13,853 bases of DNA from JBAVEL01 sp049587715 (GCA_049587715.1 JBAVEL010000041.1:1-13853), one strand, 5' to 3'. Shown: positions 1 to 4,453, counted from the first letter of the stretch. Made by a program: numbers and translations. Notes: generated by a model not told the origin, from the sequence alone.

Positions 1-77
1 CTAATGAGGTACTTCTTCCGGTAGGCTTTCAACGCAGAAATGAATTTGCGCTTCTTTGAGGCAGAGAGCTGTTTCAT
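1..77 (-). CDS. N-terminus of a small basic protein, cut by the window edge
   Basis: An ATG at 77-75 is preceded on the minus strand by GAAGGAGCACGCC, a good Shine-Dalgarno with normal spacing. The frame stays open to the window edge for 25 codons. The visible protein starts MKQLSASKKRKF and is rich in Lys and Arg with few acidic residues, as in small nucleic-acid-binding proteins. I do not recognise the family. A C11 run (minus strand) lies about 27 nt upstream of the start. The gene is set apart from its upstream neighbour (310-450) by an intrinsic terminator, so it should have its own promoter. A weak candidate is TTGAAT-17-TAAATT near 200-230 on the minus strand. Confidence 0.6.
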   Translation of the reverse strand, partial: MKQLSASKKRKFISALKAYRKKYLI

Positions 78-103
78 GGCGTGCTCCTTCACAATGTGGA
101 GGC

Positions 104-114
104 GGGGGGGGGGG
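104..114. repeat. Homopolymer tract of 11 G (plus strand)
   Basis: Eleven consecutive G residues, read as C11 in the direction of the small gene starting at 77. The tract lies in that gene's 5' untranslated or promoter region. Such tracts change length by slippage and also cause sequencing or assembly errors. Its true length is therefore uncertain. Confidence 0.9.
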
Positions 115-156
115 CTGATTGCAGAGAGATAATTGGCGGTCCACTTGAAACGGCAT

Positions 157-172
157 CGAGTGTCAGCACTCG
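157..172. repeat. Short inverted repeat CGAGTG-TCAG-CACTCG
   Basis: Six-bp perfect arms around a 4-nt loop, in the gap between the first two minus-strand genes. It could be a hairpin in the leader of the gene starting at 77 or a protein-binding palindrome. No T-run follows on either strand, so it is not an intrinsic terminator. Confidence 0.4.
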
Positions 173-255
173 GCTGGCCAGTCCGTGAAGAATTTACGAA
201 GGTGGGGGGAAAGATTCAACTGCTGGGTTCGCACAGTGCCCGAATTTCGATTCCC

Positions 256-289
256 AAAAACAAAAAGCCGGAGTGGTTGGCTCCGGCTT
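256..289 (-). terminator. Strong intrinsic terminator of the 46-codon gene
   Basis: On the minus strand a GCCGGAG/CTCCGGC stem (arms 281-287 and 267-273) with a 7-nt loop is followed directly by TTTTTGTTTTTGGG. It lies 20 nt past the stop codon of the gene at 310-450. On the plus strand the same stem is followed by TTCTTTCGTT, so it may work weakly both ways. Confidence 0.9.
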
Positions 290-309
290 CTTTCGTTAGG
301 TGGGGGCTG

Positions 310-450
310 TTACGCCTTCACCGTGATCGGCCACGCCCTAAGCCCGTAGGCTTTGGCGTATAGCCTGGTCCCGCCAGGGAGCGTTCTGTAAGGTCTGAAT
401 ACGATCTTACAGCCCGGCTCCGGGGGCGGGAACCTTCGTTTATTCTTCAT
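310..450 (-). CDS. Small conserved-looking hypothetical protein, 46 aa
   Basis: ATG at 450-448, stop TAA at 312-310. The protein starts MKNKRRFPPPEPGCKIVF and ends YGLRAWPITVKA. Three things support a real gene: a textbook intrinsic terminator just after the stop, no competing ORF of quality on either strand, and an ordered pattern of aromatic and basic residues (FRPYRTL, GTRLYAKAYG) that looks like a compact beta-rich fold. A GGGGA sits 5 nt before the start. Two upstream in-frame ATGs (462, 474) have no ribosome binding site. One Cys is present, so there is no zinc site. The pattern resembles small hypothetical proteins I have seen in bacterial and phage genomes, but I cannot name a family. 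No clear promoter is visible. A TTGACG at 514-519 lacks a well-placed -10 box. Confidence 0.7.
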   Translation of the reverse strand: MKNKRRFPPPEPGCKIVFRPYRTLPGGTRLYAKAYGLRAWPITVKA

Positions 451-573
451 AGGTATCCCCATGATGTGGTACATGGGGCTTGCATTTAGGCAATTCGTTT
501 TGTATAGTTAGAACGTCAACGTATTGCCCACCGTCAGCAAGCCCGTTAGCTGTGCCAGACGGATGGTAGTTTT

Positions 574-608
574 GAACCCCGAAGTAGCTTACTACTGCTT
601 CGGGGTTC
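574..608. terminator. Hairpin over the stop codon of the winged-helix gene
   Basis: An 11-bp perfect inverted repeat (GAACCCCGAAG at 574-584, CTTCGGGGTTC at 598-608) has a 13-nt loop that contains the stop codon of the gene at 592-1101. There is no T-tract after the stem on the minus strand, so it is either a weak or factor-assisted terminator or a 3'-end stabilising stem. Confidence 0.5.
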
Positions 609-1101
609 CTGCTTGTTCGCCATTGCCATTCTCACCTGCCACTTCCGCTCCCCCGTCGTCCTTCTTACCCCGTTCGCGCTTCTTCCTAAGACCAGGGTAG
701 AAGTCCCACAAGCCGAAAGCATTGCTGCTTTTCACGTATACGAAGTCGTTTCGGCTCTTCCCGAGAGAGATTGCGACCCCTCGGAGTTGGTACTTCTCAT
801 CGCCTGAAAATTCATAGCCGCCCTGGCTTAGTGCCTTGTAGATTTCTTCGGCTGTGGCTGCCCGTCCCTTCATCCGCAGAAACTCCTTCACTGCGGTGTT
901 GAAAGGCTTGCCAAAGAATTGATCCGGTCGGATATTTACGGAACCGGTGACCGTATTAAACTCGACATCAGAAAATGGCGGGTCCTCGCCATTCAGGGCG
1001 GAGAGCTGATTGATCGTTTTCTTGATTTCTAAGCCTCTTTGCATGATCGCTACAAGCTCGCCCTGTAGAGCCTCAATTGCTTTCGTTAGTTCTACCGACA
1101 T
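592..1101 (-). CDS. Coiled-coil plus winged-helix (HARE-HTH-like) protein
   Basis: 169 aa. The ATG at 1101 is chosen because AGAGGA lies 7 nt upstream and the promoter at 1142-1170 overlaps the longer reading frame, making a start at 1170 impossible on that transcript. Residues 5-36 are a predicted coiled coil (ELTKAIEALQGEL onward). Residues 60-77 (RPDQFFGKPFNTA) introduce a winged helix at about 66-136 with the pattern of HARE-HTH domains: an open helix with AEEIYKAL, a GYEF strand and a closing FGLWDFYP strand. The tail (139-169) is very Lys/Gly/Glu-rich and probably disordered. HARE-HTH domains link DNA recognition to chromatin or restriction functions; here no partner enzyme is seen, so a role as a small DNA-binding regulator of this accessory region is only inference. 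Confidence 0.8.
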   Translation of the reverse strand: MSVELTKAIEALQGELVAIMQRGLEIKKTINQLSALNGEDPPFSDVEFNTVTGSVNIRPDQFFGKPFNTAVKEFLRMKGRAATAEEIYKALSQGGYEFSGDEKYQLRGVAISLGKSRNDFVYVKSSNAFGLWDFYPGLRKKRERGKKDDGGAEVAGENGNGEQAGTPKQ

Positions 1102-1141
1102 GGCTAAATCCTCTGACTGTGGACTGAGATAAGCGCGAATG

Positions 1142-1170
1142 AATATATGACCTCCGAACGTGAATGTCAA
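1142..1170 (-). promoter_or_regulatory. Sigma70-type promoter of the winged-helix gene
   Basis: On the minus strand TTGACA (1170-1165), a 17-nt spacer and TATATT (1147-1142). The -35 is consensus and the -10 near-consensus. Transcription should start near 1135, giving a leader of about 34 nt before the ATG at 1101. Confidence 0.85.
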
Positions 1171-1192
1171 TACCCACCCGCATATATGCCCT

Positions 1193-1208
1193 TACGTGTT
1201 GTCACGTA
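1193..1208. promoter_or_regulatory. Palindrome upstream of the winged-helix promoter
   Basis: TACGTG-TTGT-CACGTA, perfect 6-bp arms, centred about 33 bp upstream of the -35 box. A second 10-bp palindrome, GCATATATGC, lies at 1180-1189. These are candidate operator sites for the regulator encoded next to them. The assignment rests on position and symmetry only. Confidence 0.4.
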
Positions 1209-1272
1209 TATACTTGGCGGTGATTTGATATTGGCTGCGTTGGGTCGCGGTGCTGGCCTCTTCCGATGGGCT

Positions 1273-1285
1273 ATCTAAATTAGAT
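1273..1285. promoter_or_regulatory. Palindrome ATCTAA-A-TTAGAT upstream of the 1298 promoter
   Basis: A perfect 13-bp palindrome with a single central base, ending 12 bp before the -35 box of the plus-strand promoter. Symmetry and placement suit an activator or repressor dimer. No cognate regulator can be named. Confidence 0.4.
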
Positions 1286-1297
1286 GGGATGTACTAC

Positions 1298-1326
1298 TTG
1301 ACTTCTTCCTCTCGATGTGCTATATT
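1298..1326 (+). promoter_or_regulatory. Near-consensus sigma70 promoter
   Basis: TTGACT (1298-1303), 17-nt spacer, TATATT (1321-1326). Transcription should start near 1333, only a few bases before an AAAGGAGGTGA Shine-Dalgarno. It drives the 14-codon ORF and the hairpin-rich leader that leads to the transposase. Confidence 0.8.
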
Positions 1327-1349
1327 TGATGCCAAAGGAGGTGAACGGT

Positions 1350-1394
1350 ATGCGATATGCCGGAGGCATAATAGAAACGCCTAACGCACCTTGA
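1350..1394 (+). CDS. 14-codon leader-peptide-like ORF
   Basis: ATG at 1350, stop TGA at 1392-1394, protein MRYAGGIIETPNAP. The ribosome binding site AAAGGAGGTGA (1334-1344) is as good as any in the window and sits 5 nt before the ATG and directly after the predicted start of transcription. The stop codon falls in the 8-nt loop of the following hairpin, so a translating ribosome would cover or open that hairpin's left arm. This is the geometry of a leader peptide rather than of a functional small protein. There is no run of a single amino acid as in amino-acid attenuators. It may also be a chance ORF. Confidence 0.5.
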   Translation: MRYAGGIIETPNAP

Positions 1395-1413
1395 AGCGGG
1401 TGCGTTAGGCGTT
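1376..1413 (+). promoter_or_regulatory. Hairpin 1 of the structured leader
   Basis: Fifteen-bp perfect arms (1376-1390 and 1399-1413) around an 8-nt loop. Each arm contains ACGCCTAACGCACC or its complement. No T-run follows, so it is not a standard terminator. The stop codon of the 14-codon ORF is in its loop. Confidence 0.8.
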
Positions 1414-1431
1414 CCAAAGATAGCTTCTGAC

Positions 1432-1472
1432 GGGTTGGACGGCTTACTTGTGATCAGGAGGCCGTTCAGCCC
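1432..1472 (+). promoter_or_regulatory. Hairpin 2 of the structured leader, with G-U pairs
   Basis: Arms 1432-1445 (GGGTTGGACGGCTT) and 1459-1472 (AGGCCGTTCAGCCC) form 14 consecutive pairs, three of them G-U, around a 13-nt loop. G-U pairs break the DNA palindrome but keep the RNA stem, which points to function as RNA read in the plus direction. Confidence 0.65.
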
Positions 1473-1482
1473 TGAATTAAGC

Positions 1483-1533
1483 GGGTACTGAGTGCTGTGA
1501 ACACTCAGCACCCTAATCAAACCACCGCTGGTT
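1483..1533 (+). promoter_or_regulatory. Hairpins 3 and 4 of the structured leader
   Basis: Hairpin 3: GGGTACTGAGTG (1483-1494) with CACTCAGCACCC (1502-1513), 12 pairs with one A-C mismatch and a 7-nt loop. Hairpin 4: AACCA (1520-1524) with TGGTT (1529-1533), a short stem with a CCGC loop. Hairpin 3 is convincing; hairpin 4 is short enough to be chance. Confidence 0.55.
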
Positions 1534-1559
1534 GAGAGCGATGATAAGCCTGACACAAT

Positions 1560-1594
1560 ATACGCTCCGGCCAGTCCAAAAGCAAGGAGCGTAT
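1560..1594 (+). promoter_or_regulatory. Hairpin that masks the transposase ribosome binding site
   Basis: ATACGCTCC (1560-1568) pairs perfectly with GGAGCGTAT (1586-1594), 17-nt loop. The right arm contains the core of the Shine-Dalgarno AAGGAG (1584-1589) and ends 1 nt before the ATG at 1596. Folding would block ribosome entry. Several insertion sequences use such stems to stop expression from outside transcripts. Confidence 0.7.
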
Positions 1595-1595
1595 T

Positions 1596-2438
1596 ATGGC
1601 AAACCACCTTTCCTTTGAGAGCAAGGTCCTCGTTCTCAGCCTTCTTTCCGAGGGTAATTCAATCCGCTCAACTGAACGCCTATCCGGCGTTCACCGGGAC
1701 ACGATCATGCGGCTTCTCGTATCAGCCGGGGAGACCTGTTCGGCGTTCATGGATTCCGAAATGAGGAACCTGAGCATGAAGAAACTCCAGGTTGACGAAA
1801 TCTGGACCTACGTGGGAAAACACCAGCGTTTCCTTCATCCTGAGCAGCAGGATGGTCTCATGGGGGATCAGTATTGCTTTGTGGCGATGGACAGCGACTC
1901 GAAGTTGATCCCCTCCTTCCGGCTCGGCAAGCGGAACGCGGAGACGGCGGATGCCTTCATGAAGGATTTGGCAGCCCGGATCACGACGCGGTTCCAACTC
2001 ACAACCGATTCCTTCCCACCCTACCGAGATGTCGTTGATGGTATTTGGGGCGCAGATATTGACTATGGACAGGTTGTGAAGAGCTACGCACAGGCGGACA
2101 GAAGCCCCGAAAGGCGGTACAGTCCGGCGAGCATCGTTCGGGTGGACATAATACCCGTGTCCGGCAGCCCCAGGAGAAAGCACATCTCAACCTCTCACAT
2201 TGAGAGGCAGAATCTCAGTATGAGGATAAGCATGAGGCGTTTTACGCGTCTCACCAACGCCTACAGCAAGAAATGGGACAACCTGAAAGCAGCCCTGAGT
2301 TTGTACTTTTGGTTCTATGACTTCGGGCGTGTCCATGAAACGCTGAGAGTAACCCCGGCAATGGAAGCGGGAATCAGTAAGCGTATCCTGACGTGGCATG
2401 ATCTGTTCAACTGGCAGGAACAGCGAATAGCGGCGTGA
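1596..2438 (+). CDS. IS1-type DDE transposase
   Basis: 280 aa. An N-terminal HTH lies at about residues 20-43 (EGNSIRSTERLSGVHRDTI). The DDE catalytic core follows: Asp67 in VDEIW, Asp138 in TTDSF, Glu203 in HIERQN. The conserved HIERQNLSMR and SMRRFTRLTNAYSKK blocks and the closing ETLRVTPAMEAG match the long single-ORF IS1-like proteins common in environmental bacteria. The ORF looks intact with all three acidic residues. AAGGAG precedes the ATG but lies in a hairpin. No terminal inverted repeats or target duplication are visible: the stop codon is 6 nt from the end of a convergent gene, leaving no room for a right end. It is therefore either a domesticated or stranded transposase, or one whose ends are unusual. 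Confidence 0.9.
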   Translation: MANHLSFESKVLVLSLLSEGNSIRSTERLSGVHRDTIMRLLVSAGETCSAFMDSEMRNLSMKKLQVDEIWTYVGKHQRFLHPEQQDGLMGDQYCFVAMDSDSKLIPSFRLGKRNAETADAFMKDLAARITTRFQLTTDSFPPYRDVVDGIWGADIDYGQVVKSYAQADRSPERRYSPASIVRVDIIPVSGSPRRKHISTSHIERQNLSMRISMRRFTRLTNAYSKKWDNLKAALSLYFWFYDFGRVHETLRVTPAMEAGISKRILTWHDLFNWQEQRIAA

Positions 2439-2444
2439 AACTCT

Positions 2445-2861
2445 TTATTGGTTGAAAGCCAGCTTGATGAACTCGCTGACCACATCACTCTTTTCGATAC
2501 CGTATCTAATCTTTGCTATCAGGGCTGGGTCAAGTTTTCCATTTCTCGGTTTGAAGTCGAATCCGTTGACACATTCTGACTCCGTTTTCATGTAGGCTTT
2601 GTTGCAGTCTACGGCACATAGTCTTGGTAGAGCAAGACACGATCCAACCGGGATTTCAACATATTGATCTGGGAGCGTACTTGATGAATCAAGCCCAGCA
2701 TCACGAAAACAACGGCTCTTTACCTTCTCGATCTGCTTGGATGGGTAAACAAGAATAAGGTCGTTTGAAGCAGTCTTGTGTACGACAATACGATAGTGTG
2801 GGTCATAGCCGGTGGTCCCAAAATCTCTCAACAAAAATACATCGCCACTGCTGAGCGTCAT
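2445..2861 (-). CDS. Putative toxin of a Panacea-type toxin-antitoxin pair
   Basis: 138 aa. Its ATG overlaps the antitoxin stop by 4 nt (ATGA) and it has no strong ribosome binding site of its own, so it is probably made by coupling. The N-terminal half, GDVFLLRDFG then PHYRIVVHK (residues 6-29), LILVYPS (35-41) and YVEIP (67-71), looks like the beta-barrel pattern of PemK/MazF-like proteins, in which an opening GDV strand is followed by an H-Y-V/I strand. That assignment is weak; Panacea-associated toxins are very diverse and this one may be another fold. The C-terminal 40 residues are helical (LIAKIRYGI, SEFIKLAF). Identification as toxin rests mainly on gene order and coupling to the antitoxin. 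Confidence 0.65.
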   Translation of the reverse strand: MTLSSGDVFLLRDFGTTGYDPHYRIVVHKTASNDLILVYPSKQIEKVKSRCFRDAGLDSSSTLPDQYVEIPVGSCLALPRLCAVDCNKAYMKTESECVNGFDFKPRNGKLDPALIAKIRYGIEKSDVVSEFIKLAFNQ

Positions 2862-3544
2862 GCCGAAAGGGCTGTGGGAGGTAAGTATACGGGTGGTGTG
2901 AGATAGGTCCCATACTCCCGCATTTCATCGAGTAAATCTTCTTGTTCCTCCGGTGAGAGTTTAGGGAAGGGGTCAATAAAACCGTGTCTCAAAAACATTG
3001 GATGCTCGGCGTCTGAATTCTTCAAGAAATCCTCGTAGTAGATGTCCTCACGCTTTGTCTTCCCAGTATCAAATAATTCCGCATATCTACTCCATTCCGG
3101 GTATGCGTGGCTAATGTCTGAAAGGATAAATTCTCCCTTCCATTGTCGCGCGATGGGATCAAAGGTTCCCAGGGAAAATTCCATTGCGGTAACGTCTGAC
3201 TTTGAGAACTGGCTGGAATCAATTTTTTCAGAGACAAGCTTCACTTCATATCTTGACGGTCTCTCGATTGGCGGAGATTGACCAAAGAAAATCACTTCTG
3301 GTTCAAGTAGAATATCCTTGAGAGTGCTACCACCCGGACCATAGGGGAACGCAAAGTATTGGTCCATTGAGACCGGACGTGCGTGTTTCCTGGTATGGTA
3401 TCTATCGGCAAAGAAGGCCAGTTTAAGGAGGGCCATGTAATTATACTGACCACCAACTCTCTTCAGGAGGTACTCAAGCATGGCCACCCCCTTGTCGAGA
3501 GAAAATGGAAAGCGAATTCGAGGTTGGAATTCGGTGAGTGCCAT
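2858..3544 (-). CDS. Panacea-domain (SocA/DUF4065-like) antitoxin
   Basis: 228 aa from the ATG at 3544. Panacea-domain antitoxins neutralise many unrelated toxins encoded beside them. Motifs seen: LLKLAFFADRYH (residues 39-50), the conserved DQYFAFPYGP block (61-70), and the LSDISHAYPEW segment (141-151) matching the family's S-D-x-S-H motif. The acidic C-terminus (LSPEEQEDLLDE) extends past the domain. Start choice: the promoter at 3554-3582 lies inside the longer frame, so starts at 3631 or 3586 are ruled out for that transcript. It would start about 3 nt before the 3544 ATG, giving a leaderless message. An alternative ATG at 3481 has a good AAGGGGGT site but would remove the start of the domain. 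The toxin gene follows with a 4-nt overlap. Confidence 0.85.
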   Translation of the reverse strand: MALTEFQPRIRFPFSLDKGVAMLEYLLKRVGGQYNYMALLKLAFFADRYHTRKHARPVSMDQYFAFPYGPGGSTLKDILLEPEVIFFGQSPPIERPSRYEVKLVSEKIDSSQFSKSDVTAMEFSLGTFDPIARQWKGEFILSDISHAYPEWSRYAELFDTGKTKREDIYYEDFLKNSDAEHPMFLRHGFIDPFPKLSPEEQEDLLDEMREYGTYLTPPVYLPPTALSA

Positions 3545-3553
3545 CCGAGGGAA

Positions 3554-3582
3554 AGCATAGCAGAATTGAACCACAAAGTCAA
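3554..3582 (-). promoter_or_regulatory. Promoter of the toxin-antitoxin pair
   Basis: On the minus strand TTGACT (3582-3577), 17-nt spacer, TATGCT (3559-3554). The predicted transcription start is near 3547, so the antitoxin ATG at 3544 would have almost no leader. Confidence 0.65.
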
Positions 3583-3593
3583 GCATAATCAAA

Positions 3594-3620
3594 TTAGGAC
3601 AAAAAATCGAACTTAGGACA
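3594..3620. repeat. Direct repeat TTAGGACA x2 upstream of the TA promoter
   Basis: Two identical 8-mers at 3594-3601 and 3613-3620, starts 19 bp apart, which is a little under two helical turns. They sit 11 bp behind the -35 box of the TA promoter. They may be operator half-sites for the TA complex or another regulator. Confidence 0.45.
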
Positions 3621-3640
3621 GTACCAGGCAAACGGACTCC

Positions 3641-3669
3641 TTGACTTCCAGCGCCGAAACCGGTACCTT
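3641..3669 (+). promoter_or_regulatory. Possible promoter of the zinc-ribbon/rpsU operon
   Basis: TTGACT (3641-3646), 17-nt spacer, TACCTT (3664-3669). The -35 is good and the -10 poor. It lies 51 nt before the ATG at 3720. Confidence 0.35.
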
Positions 3670-3719
3670 GAAGAGGTTGTGTCCCTCCCTTTCAGTCCAC
3701 TTTCTCAAGGAGGATCCGC

Positions 3720-4112
3720 ATGGCACGAGGGAAATCCATCTCTCACTACTGCAATCACTGCGGTCGGGAAACGAAGATGGAGATGATCGGGTCGGCGGAG
3801 AACAACCCGGACCAGACCTGGTACCGCTGCATCCGGTGCCGGCACGCGGCCCACGTCAACCTGGCCGAGCTCCGCAAGGCGCTGGAAGAGTCCAAGAGAA
3901 AGCTTGAGCGTTCGGAGGCGGCGGACTACAGCCCCGAAGGAACCTATACGGTGGGCCAGGCGATCTTCCACACCGAGTGGGAAGACATCGGAAAGATCGT
4001 CTCCAAGGTCCGCACCTCGGACGGGGCCCACGCCATCGTGGTCTCGTTCGAGAAACTGGGTGAGCGCCGCCTGCTGGAGAGCGTTGTTCCCGCGGCGGAA
4101 CACACCCACTGA
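3720..4112 (+). CDS. Zinc-ribbon plus SH3/Tudor-like domain protein
   Basis: 130 aa, ATG after AAGGAGG with a 6-nt gap. An N-terminal zinc ribbon is formed by Cys11-x2-Cys14 (CNHC) and Cys37-x2-Cys40 (CIRC). Residues 46-66 are a charged helix (LAELRKALEESKRKLE). Residues 70-120 (YSPEGTYTVGQAIFHTEW, GKIV, IVVSFEKLGERRLL) have the pattern of the small beta-barrel seen at the end of UvrD/PcrA-type helicases and in CarD-like proteins: a G-x-x-(I/V)-x-H strand, then a G-(K/V)-I-V strand, then a V-x-F strand. Both parts suggest contact with RNA polymerase or nucleic acid, but no partner is known to me. It lies 34 nt before rpsU on the same strand and probably shares its transcript. Confidence 0.75.
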   Translation: MARGKSISHYCNHCGRETKMEMIGSAENNPDQTWYRCIRCRHAAHVNLAELRKALEESKRKLERSEAADYSPEGTYTVGQAIFHTEWEDIGKIVSKVRTSDGAHAIVVSFEKLGERRLLESVVPAAEHTH

Positions 4113-4146
4113 ACGGCTGCACATCACGGAAGGAGGTGAGAGACTT

Positions 4147-4341
4147 TTGGTCGGTATCGTCGTCGCCGAAAACGAACCCATCGACCGCGCCATCAAGCGC
4201 TTCAAGAAGAAGTACGAGCGCTCGGGCGTTCTGAAGGAGTTCAAACGGCGCGCCTACTTCACCAAACCCTCCGTGAAGAAGCGCATGAAGAGAGTCAAAG
4301 CCGTGCGCCGCGCCCTCCGGACGCAGGCCGAACAGAACTGA
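4147..4341 (+). CDS. rpsU: Small-subunit ribosomal protein bS21
   Basis: 64 aa. The start is TTG at 4147, about 10 nt after AAGGAGG (4130-4136). No in-frame ATG or GTG lies nearby, and the start gives the expected N-terminus M-VGIVVAENEPIDRAIKRFKKK. Family hallmarks are the ENEP-(I/F)-D-x-A-(I/L)-(K/R)-RFK block, then RSGVLKEFKRRAYF and the KPSVKK basic tail. bS21 sits at the 30S platform and helps mRNA binding at initiation. The length is normal for a short bS21 without the extended E. coli tail. The gene ends 80 nt before a strong terminator. The TTG start behind a very strong Shine-Dalgarno could keep initiation tunable. Confidence 0.93.
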   Translation: MVGIVVAENEPIDRAIKRFKKKYERSGVLKEFKRRAYFTKPSVKKRMKRVKAVRRALRTQAEQN

Positions 4342-4421
4342 TACAGAAAAAGGAGATGCCTCCCGGACGGCCATCCCACCTCGGCCATGGGGAAAACACC
4401 TCCTCTTCCTTTTGTGCACGA

Positions 4422-4453
4422 ACCGGCGCCCCTCGGGGCGCCGGTCGTTTTTT
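4422..4453 (+). terminator. Intrinsic terminator after rpsU
   Basis: ACCGGCGCCCC (4422-4432) pairs with GGGGCGCCGGT (4435-4445); the real loop is CTCG. A CG and then six T follow (4448-4453). It sits between convergent genes and has no T-run on the minus strand, so it serves the rpsU transcript. Confidence 0.93.

Noticed and set aside
133..363. Plus-strand ORF of 76 codons
   Set aside because: It crosses the terminator at 256-289 and lies opposite the better supported 46-codon gene; no ribosome binding site and no family pattern.
1102..1170. N-terminal extension of the winged-helix gene to 1170
   Set aside because: The consensus promoter occupies 1142-1170 and a good ribosome binding site precedes the internal ATG at 1101.
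1380..1410. Integron attC-like site: GCCTAAC ... GTTAGGC core pair
   Set aside because: The two 7-mers fit the RYYYAAC/GTTRRRY core pattern, but the span is only 31 nt, far below attC size. The arms are fully paired without extrahelical bases, and no integrase or cassette array is seen.
176..1577. 9-mer GGCCAGTCC repeated at 176-184 and 1569-1577, each downstream of a GAGTG/CACTC stem
   Set aside because: Nine bases and loosely similar stems at this distance can arise by chance; the flanks do not match further, so I do not call it a repeat pair or element ends.
1320..1607. Minus-strand ORF of 95 codons opposite the structured leader
   Set aside because: Composition follows the hairpins; no ribosome binding site or domain, and it overlaps the transposase start.
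3545..3631. N-terminal extension of the Panacea antitoxin to 3631
   Set aside because: The extension contains the promoter at 3554-3582 and does not resemble the family.
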